A DNA stretch of 64,000 nt. Source: Aliihoeflea sp023389195. GTDB taxonomy: Bacteria > Pseudomonadota > Alphaproteobacteria > Rhizobiales > Rhizobiaceae. Positions 59,376 to 64,000 of the stretch are shown in pieces (positions within the stretch are counted from its first letter, which is position 1; each line of letters starts with the position of its first letter). The stretch spans positions 1 to 64,000 of the forward strand of contig JAEWET010000011.1 of assembly GCA_023389195.1 (NCBI GenBank). The letters run 5' to 3'. The notes under the pieces are model-generated. The model was not told where the DNA came from, searched no databases, and saw nothing but the letters and a program-made list of their open reading frames with translations. A program made the translations under genes and the position numbers.

Positions 59376-61148
59376 TCAGACCTCGTGGGTCTGAAGCCAG
59401 AGTTCCAGAAGCCCAACCTGCCAGAGTTCAGAACCCTGGAGGGGGGTGATATGATCCGACGGGTTGGCAAAAAGCCGCTGCAGATAGTCGTCGCGGAAGA
59501 TGCCGCGATCCTTTGCGGCCTGCGACGTCAGGGCGTCGCGGACGAGGTCGAGATAGGGGCCGTCGACATATTTGAGCTGCGGGACCGGGAAGTAGCCCTT
59601 CTTGCGGTCGATCACCTCGTGCGGGATGACCTTGCGGGCGGCTTCCTTAAGGACGCCCTTGCCGTTCTGCTTCAGCTTTTCCTCAGGCGGGATTTTCGCG
59701 GCGAGTTCGACCAGTTCGTGATCGAGGAACGGGACGCGCGCCTCGAGGCCCCAGGCCATGGTCATGTTGTCGACGCGCTTGACCGGATCGTCGACGAGCA
59801 TGACCTCCGAATCGAGGCGCAGCGCGGCGTCGACGGGGGTGTCGGCGTTCGGCATACGCAGATGACGGGAGATGAGGTCGAGGCTCGGATCGTGATCCGG
59901 CAGCCATTGCGGATTGATGTGCTCGGCCATCTTCGCGTGGCTGCGGTCGAAGAAGACCTTGGCATAGTCGGAGACGACGTCGTTGGAATTCGCCAGCGGC
60001 GGATACCAGTGATAGCCGCCGAAGACTTCGTCCGCGCCCTGCCCCGACTGGACGACCTTGATGTGCTTCGAGACCTCCTTCGACAGGAGGTAGAAGCCGA
60101 CATTGTCGTAAGAGACCATCGGTTCGGACATCGCGGCGAAGGTGCCGGGGAGCGCATCCATCAGCTCGTTCGACGGTACGAAGATCTTGTGGTGCTTCGT
60201 GTCGAAATGCTTGGCGATGAGGTCCGAATAGACGAACTCGTCGCCCTTTTCACCGTTCGCTTCCTCGAAGCCGACCGAGAATGTCATAAGCCCATGCTGG
60301 CCCTGTTCGGCGAGGAGGCCGACGATGACGGAGGAATCGACGCCGCCCGACAGGAGCACGCCGACCGGCACGTCGGCGACCATGCGGCGCTTGACGGCGA
60401 CGCGCAACGCGTCGAGCACGCGGTCGCGCCACTCGTCCGATGAAAGCGAATAGTCCGGGTCGCGCTCATAGGGCGGGCGCCAGTAGACCGTGTCCTTCTG
60501 GGCGCCATTGGGCTCAATGACGCGGATCGTCGCCGGCGGCATCTTCTTGACGCCGTTGATGATGGTGCGCGGCGGCGGCACGACGGCGTGAAACGACAGA
60601 TAGTGGTGGAGCGCGGTGCGGTCGATCGACGTGTCGATGTCACCAGCCTTCAACAGCGCGGGCAGCGAGGACGCAAAGCGCAGTGCGTGCCGCGTCTCGG
60701 CGATGTAGAGCGGCTTGATGCCGAAGCGGTCGCGCGCGACGACGACGCGGCCAGAATCACGCTCGTGGATCACGAAGGCGAACATGCCGAGGAAGCGCTT
60801 GACGCAGTCGATGCCCCAAGCGTGGTACGCCTTGAGGATGACTTCCGTGTCGCCGGTGGAGAAGAACTTGTAGCCCTTGCCCTCAAGCTCGGCGCGCAGT
60901 TCGGGATAGTTGTAGATACAACCGTTGAACGCGATGGTGAGGCCAAGTTCGCCGTCCACCATGGGCTGGCGAGCCTTTTGCGACAGATCGATGATCGACA
61001 GGCGGCGATGGGCGAGCGCGGCATTGTTGTGCATCACCAGACCCGACCCGTCCGGGCCGCGCGGCGCAATGGCATCCATCATCTTCGAAATGGCGACAGC
61101 CGATGGCTGCGCGCCGTCGAACCTGATCTCTCCGCAAATTCCACACAC
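59376..61148 (-). CDS. N-acetylglutaminylglutamine amidotransferase (asparagine synthase-like)
   Basis: A 590-residue AsnB homologue that amidates the dipeptide to NAGGN. Class II amidotransferases need Cys at position 2; the GTG start at 61148 gives M-C-G-I-C-G, so it is preferred over an upstream ATG at 61199. The glutaminase domain covers 1-200 and the synthase domain has the PP-motif LLSGGVDSSV. First gene of the NAGGN operon; a palindromic operator lies 46 bases upstream. Confidence 0.94.
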   Translation of the reverse strand: MCGICGEIRFDGAQPSAVAISKMMDAIAPRGPDGSGLVMHNNAALAHRRLSIIDLSQKARQPMVDGELGLTIAFNGCIYNYPELRAELEGKGYKFFSTGDTEVILKAYHAWGIDCVKRFLGMFAFVIHERDSGRVVVARDRFGIKPLYIAETRHALRFASSLPALLKAGDIDTSIDRTALHHYLSFHAVVPPPRTIINGVKKMPPATIRVIEPNGAQKDTVYWRPPYERDPDYSLSSDEWRDRVLDALRVAVKRRMVADVPVGVLLSGGVDSSVIVGLLAEQGQHGLMTFSVGFEEANGEKGDEFVYSDLIAKHFDTKHHKIFVPSNELMDALPGTFAAMSEPMVSYDNVGFYLLSKEVSKHIKVVQSGQGADEVFGGYHWYPPLANSNDVVSDYAKVFFDRSHAKMAEHINPQWLPDHDPSLDLISRHLRMPNADTPVDAALRLDSEVMLVDDPVKRVDNMTMAWGLEARVPFLDHELVELAAKIPPEEKLKQNGKGVLKEAARKVIPHEVIDRKKGYFPVPQLKYVDGPYLDLVRDALTSQAAKDRGIFRDDYLQRLFANPSDHITPLQGSELWQVGLLELWLQTHEV

Positions 61149-61193
61149 GGTTGTTTTTCCAACCCTCCGTTGTTCGATTGAATTTCGTCGCCC

Positions 61194-61216
61194 AATCATT
61201 TATAGTTCAAATGATT
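61194..61216. promoter_or_regulatory. MarR-type operator between the NAGGN operon and its divergent regulator
   Basis: AATCATTT, seven bases, AAATGATT: a perfect 8-bp inverted repeat, AT-rich in a GC-rich genome, 24 bases before the MarR start. It is well placed to control both directions. Confidence 0.65.
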
Positions 61217-61240
61217 AGATGTCAAATTAATGAGGTTGTC

Positions 61241-61741
61241 GTGGTTGATGTCCCGACGAACGCGGAAGGCCAGCGAGAGTTCCCGCGGGCCGACCTCAAG
61301 ACGATCGAAAAGGCGATCCGCCGCATCGTGCGGGCGCATGATTTGCAGTCGAAGGCGCTGACGAAGGCGGTCGGGCTGACGGCGGCGCAGCTCGTCCTGA
61401 TGAAGGGGATCGCGGAACTCGGCGAGGTGACGACGACGGCGCTTTCCGCCCATGCCGACATCAGCGCGGCGACCGTCGTGACCATCCTCGACAATCTGGA
61501 AGAACGCGGGCTGATCGAGCGCTACCGCTCGGCACATGACCGGCGGATCGTGCATACGCGGCTGACGGCGGCGGGCGCGGCGAAGGCGCAAGCTGCACCC
61601 GAGCCGCTCGGCGATGCGCTTGCCGGGCGTCTTGGAGCTTTATCTGCGCCGGATCGCGAGGCGATCGTGACCGGGCTCGTGCGGGCGGCGGATCTGCTGC
61701 TCCCGGCCGGGATCCAAGCGAAAAAGGAGCCGGAGCCTTGA
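61241..61741 (+). CDS. MarR family transcriptional regulator
   Basis: A 166-residue winged-helix regulator: LTAAQLVLMKGIAELGEVTT, then DISAATVVTILDNLEERGLI and the wing SAHDRRIVHTRLT. The GTG at 61241 has GAGG 5 bases upstream; an ATG at 61211 would lie inside the palindrome. It is divergent from the NAGGN operon and probably regulates it. Confidence 0.92.
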   Translation: MVDVPTNAEGQREFPRADLKTIEKAIRRIVRAHDLQSKALTKAVGLTAAQLVLMKGIAELGEVTTTALSAHADISAATVVTILDNLEERGLIERYRSAHDRRIVHTRLTAAGAAKAQAAPEPLGDALAGRLGALSAPDREAIVTGLVRAADLLLPAGIQAKKEPEP

Positions 61742-61858
61742 TTGTGCTCGTGCTTTGGCCGAAAAGCGGAGTCTAGAAGCGTTCCAAGGCGTGGCAATTT
61801 GTCGATGTGACGCCGTCGAGGCGCAAGCCTATGTTCCGCGCGACATACGGGGCCAGGA

Positions 61859-63139
61859 ATGAATTACGACCGATTTTTCGACGAGGCGATCGCGCAGCTT
61901 CACGCAGAGCGCCGCTACCGCGTCTTCGCGGATCTCGAGCGCATCGCAGGCGAATTCCCGCGCGCGATCTGGCGCTCCAATGGCGCGGCGCGCGAGATCA
62001 CCGTCTGGTGCTCGAACGACTATCTCGGCATGGGCCAGCATGAGAGCGTGATCGGCGCGATGCAGAATGCCGCCGGCCGCATGGGCTCTGGCGCGGGCGG
62101 CACGCGCAACATTTCGGGCACCAACCATCCGCTCGTCGAGCTCGAGGCGGAGCTCGCCGACCTTCACGGCAAGGAAGCCGGTCTCGTCTTCACCTCCGGC
62201 TTTGTCTCCAACGAGGCGGCGATCTCGACCATCGCGAAGCTGCTGCCCGACTGCCTGATCCTTTCGGACGAACTCAACCACGCCTCGATGATCGAGGGCG
62301 TGAAGAAGTCGGGCGCGGAGAAGAAGATCTTCCGCCACAACGATCTTGCCCATCTCAAAAGTCTGCTCCAGGCAGCGCCGATCGAGCGCGCCAAGCTGAT
62401 CGCCTTCGAGAGCGTCTATTCGATGGATGGCGACATCGCGCCGATCAAGGAAATCTGCGATCTGGCCGAGCGCTACAATGCGATGACCTATATCGACGAG
62501 GTGCACGCGGTCGGCATGTATGGCGCGCGCGGGGGCGGCATTTCCGAGCGCGAGGGCTTGGCGCATCGCATCGACATCATCGAGGGCACGCTCGCCAAGG
62601 CGTTCGGCGTCATGGGTGGCTACATCACCGGCAAGCGCGCCGTCATCGACGCCGTGCGCTCCTATGCGCCGGGCTTCATCTTCACCACCGCCCTGCCCCC
62701 GGCGCTTGCCGCCGCGGCGACGGCCTCGATCCGGCACCTGAAGGAAAGCCAGAGCGAGCGCGATGCGCATCAGCGCCAGGCACAGCAGGCCAAGGACGCG
62801 CTCGAGGCGGCGGGCCTGCCGGTGATGCCGTCGCAGACGCATATCGTGCCGCTGCTCGTCGGCGACCCGGAGCTTTGCAAGCAGGCAAGCGATCGCCTCC
62901 TCGACAAGCACGGCATCTACATCCAGCCGATCAACTACCCGACCGTGCCGCGCGGCACGGAGCGGCTGCGCATCACGCCGACGCCGTTCCATTCGGACGC
63001 GCTGATCGCAGGCCTGAAGGATGCGCTGCTGGAGACGTGGACGGCGCTTGGGATTCCGTTCCAGACGGCGCCTGCGGAGACGCAGGAAGGCCGGTCGGAG
63101 CGTGTTGTGTCGCTGGTTACGGCGAAAGCCGGCGGCTAG
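61859..63139 (+). CDS. hemA: 5-aminolevulinate synthase HemA
   Basis: A 426-residue PLP enzyme condensing glycine and succinyl-CoA to 5-aminolevulinate, the alphaproteobacterial C4 route to heme and cobalamin. Motifs: CSNDYLGMGQH, SGAGGTRNISGTNH, TYIDEVHAVGMYG and the PLP Lys in GTLAKAFGVMGGY. The Shine-Dalgarno AGGA is very close to the ATG. Confidence 0.97.
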   Translation: MNYDRFFDEAIAQLHAERRYRVFADLERIAGEFPRAIWRSNGAAREITVWCSNDYLGMGQHESVIGAMQNAAGRMGSGAGGTRNISGTNHPLVELEAELADLHGKEAGLVFTSGFVSNEAAISTIAKLLPDCLILSDELNHASMIEGVKKSGAEKKIFRHNDLAHLKSLLQAAPIERAKLIAFESVYSMDGDIAPIKEICDLAERYNAMTYIDEVHAVGMYGARGGGISEREGLAHRIDIIEGTLAKAFGVMGGYITGKRAVIDAVRSYAPGFIFTTALPPALAAAATASIRHLKESQSERDAHQRQAQQAKDALEAAGLPVMPSQTHIVPLLVGDPELCKQASDRLLDKHGIYIQPINYPTVPRGTERLRITPTPFHSDALIAGLKDALLETWTALGIPFQTAPAETQEGRSERVVSLVTAKAGG

Positions 63140-63157
63140 GCTTCAAGTCCTTTAACA

Positions 63158-63290
63158 GCGCGCCCTCTCCACCGCCTTCGGCGGTCCCCCTCCCCCGCTT
63201 CGCAGGGGAGGATTGAGGTCGCGGTCGTCCCCGACGGTGAATCCTCCCCCGTTTACGGGGGAGGTGGCCCGTAGGGACGGAGGGCGCGCG
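63158..63290. repeat. Inverted-repeat element after hemA
   Basis: Arms GCGCGCCCTC and GAGGGCGCGC bound a segment with nested stems built on CCTCCCC and GGGGAGG. It lies between convergent hemA and the aminotransferase and may also terminate transcription. Confidence 0.75.
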
Positions 63291-63309
63291 TTGAAATCGA
63301 CAGGCCAAA

Positions 63310-64000
63310 TCAGCGGCTTTCGATCCAGCGCGCCAGCCTGTCAGCGGCTTCCTCGACATGGTCGAGGCGGCGGTGGAAGCAGAGGCGGAAGAATTCTTCG
63401 CCGCCCGGACCGAAGGCTGTTCCCGGCGCAAGCCCGACATTGGCATCGTCGACGATCTCGAACGCAGCCCGCTTCGTGTCGCGGATTCCGTCGATCTTGA
63501 AGAACAGGTAGAACGCGCCGGGCGGGACCGTGAGGTCGACGCGGCCGGTGGCGAGCAGGCGCTGGGCGATCGTGTCGCGCGCAATGCGGGCGGCGGCGAT
63601 TTCGCTTCTTAGGAAGTCGTCGCCCTGATCGAGCGCGGCGACGGCGCCCTTCTGCAGGAAGGCGGGGGTGCCCGAGGTCGAATACTGGATCAGGTTTTCG
63701 AAGACCTGCTGCAGTTCGGGGTGTATTTTCAGCCAGCCGACGCGCCAGCCGGTCATCGCCCAGTTCTTGGAGAAGGAATTGACGAAGAGGATGCGGTCAT
63801 CGGGGCGCATCACGTCCATGAAGGACGGGGCGCGCGGGCCATCATAGTAGAACAGCGAATAGATCTCGTCGGCGATGATCCAGAGATTGTGCTCGCGCGC
63901 GATCTCCAGAATGTCCTCCAGCGTCTCGCGGTCGGCGGTCCAGCCGGTCGGGTTCGAGGGCGTGTTGACGAAGATCGCCTTGGTTTTGTCCGTGATCGCC
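63310..64000 (-). CDS. PLP-dependent aminotransferase (class I/II), C-terminal part
   Basis: The gene enters from the right edge; 230 codons are visible. It has KAIFVNTPSNPTGW and IIADEIYSLFYYDG (PLP-ring Asp/Tyr), the Schiff-base Lys in NSFSKNWAMTGWRVGW, and FRLCFHRRL near the end (substrate carboxylate Arg). It belongs to the aspartate-aminotransferase-like group; the substrate is not determined. The start is outside the window. Confidence 0.9.
   Translation of the reverse strand, partial: AITDKTKAIFVNTPSNPTGWTADRETLEDILEIAREHNLWIIADEIYSLFYYDGPRAPSFMDVMRPDDRILFVNSFSKNWAMTGWRVGWLKIHPELQQVFENLIQYSTSGTPAFLQKGAVAALDQGDDFLRSEIAAARIARDTIAQRLLATGRVDLTVPPGAFYLFFKIDGIRDTKRAAFEIVDDANVGLAPGTAFGPGGEEFFRLCFHRRLDHVEEAADRLARWIESR

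Overview
The window looks like chromosome of an alphaproteobacterium of the order Hyphomicrobiales (Rhizobiales), probably near Phyllobacteriaceae; the family assignment is inference. Supporting signs are high GC, the cobT-cobS-J protein-bolA block, the run murA-DUF2948-hisD-UPF0262-LMW phosphatase-infA-maf-yacG-tRNA-Phe, a PhyR/NepR/EcfG general stress response locus, an N-acetylglutaminylglutamine amide (NAGGN) osmolyte locus, C4-type hemA, and several GC-rich inverted-repeat elements typical of this order. No phage, IS transposase, CRISPR array or plasmid function is visible. The fragment is cut at both ends inside genes.

Layout. 1-7.7 kb: mostly minus-strand housekeeping genes (phytase-like esterase fragment, cobT, cobS, J protein, a CNNM/CBS protein, aroB, aroK) with bolA on plus. 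7.8-17.8 kb: a general stress response island with an HWE histidine kinase, phyR, nepR-ecfG, a receiver protein, a Crp-type regulator and envelope/small-protein genes. Eight sites here, plus one at 55.4 kb, fit the EcfG promoter GGAAC-N16/17-(C/A)GTT. One drives a predicted 138-nt C-rich small RNA at 8280-8417 that resembles GsrN in design. 17.8-21.6 kb: sulfatase, a quinone-detoxification-like operon (ring-cleaving dioxygenase, hydrolase, GNAT) and dodecin.

21.6-29.1 kb is the most unusual stretch: a secreted S8 protease, an ECF sigma factor with its anti-sigma factor, an HPr-kinase-like protein fused to a PqqD domain, a Tat-signal glycine/serine-rich protein next to it, and an SLC13 permease plus glycerate kinase. 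Four divergently arranged sites with the form GGAAT-N16/17-CGTT precede all four transcription units, so they look like one ECF regulon. I propose a secreted glycine-rich peptide modification system. The SLC13 gene carries a deletion/frameshift that opens its frame into the glycerate kinase gene.

29-49 kb: an ABC importer of the iron/polyamine/phosphonate superfamily, FAD and M20 enzymes, tRNA-Arg, a D,D-carboxypeptidase, a CobW GTPase, folD, proC, a SAF-domain dehydrogenase, gpmI, a PQQ-type sugar dehydrogenase with a small cytochrome c, an FAD oxidase and tRNA-Thr. 49-55 kb: the murA to yacG cluster and tRNA-Phe. 55-64 kb: an EcfG-driven membrane-anchor protein, an L,D-transpeptidase, the three-gene NAGGN operon with a divergent MarR regulator and a palindromic operator, hemA, and a truncated aminotransferase.
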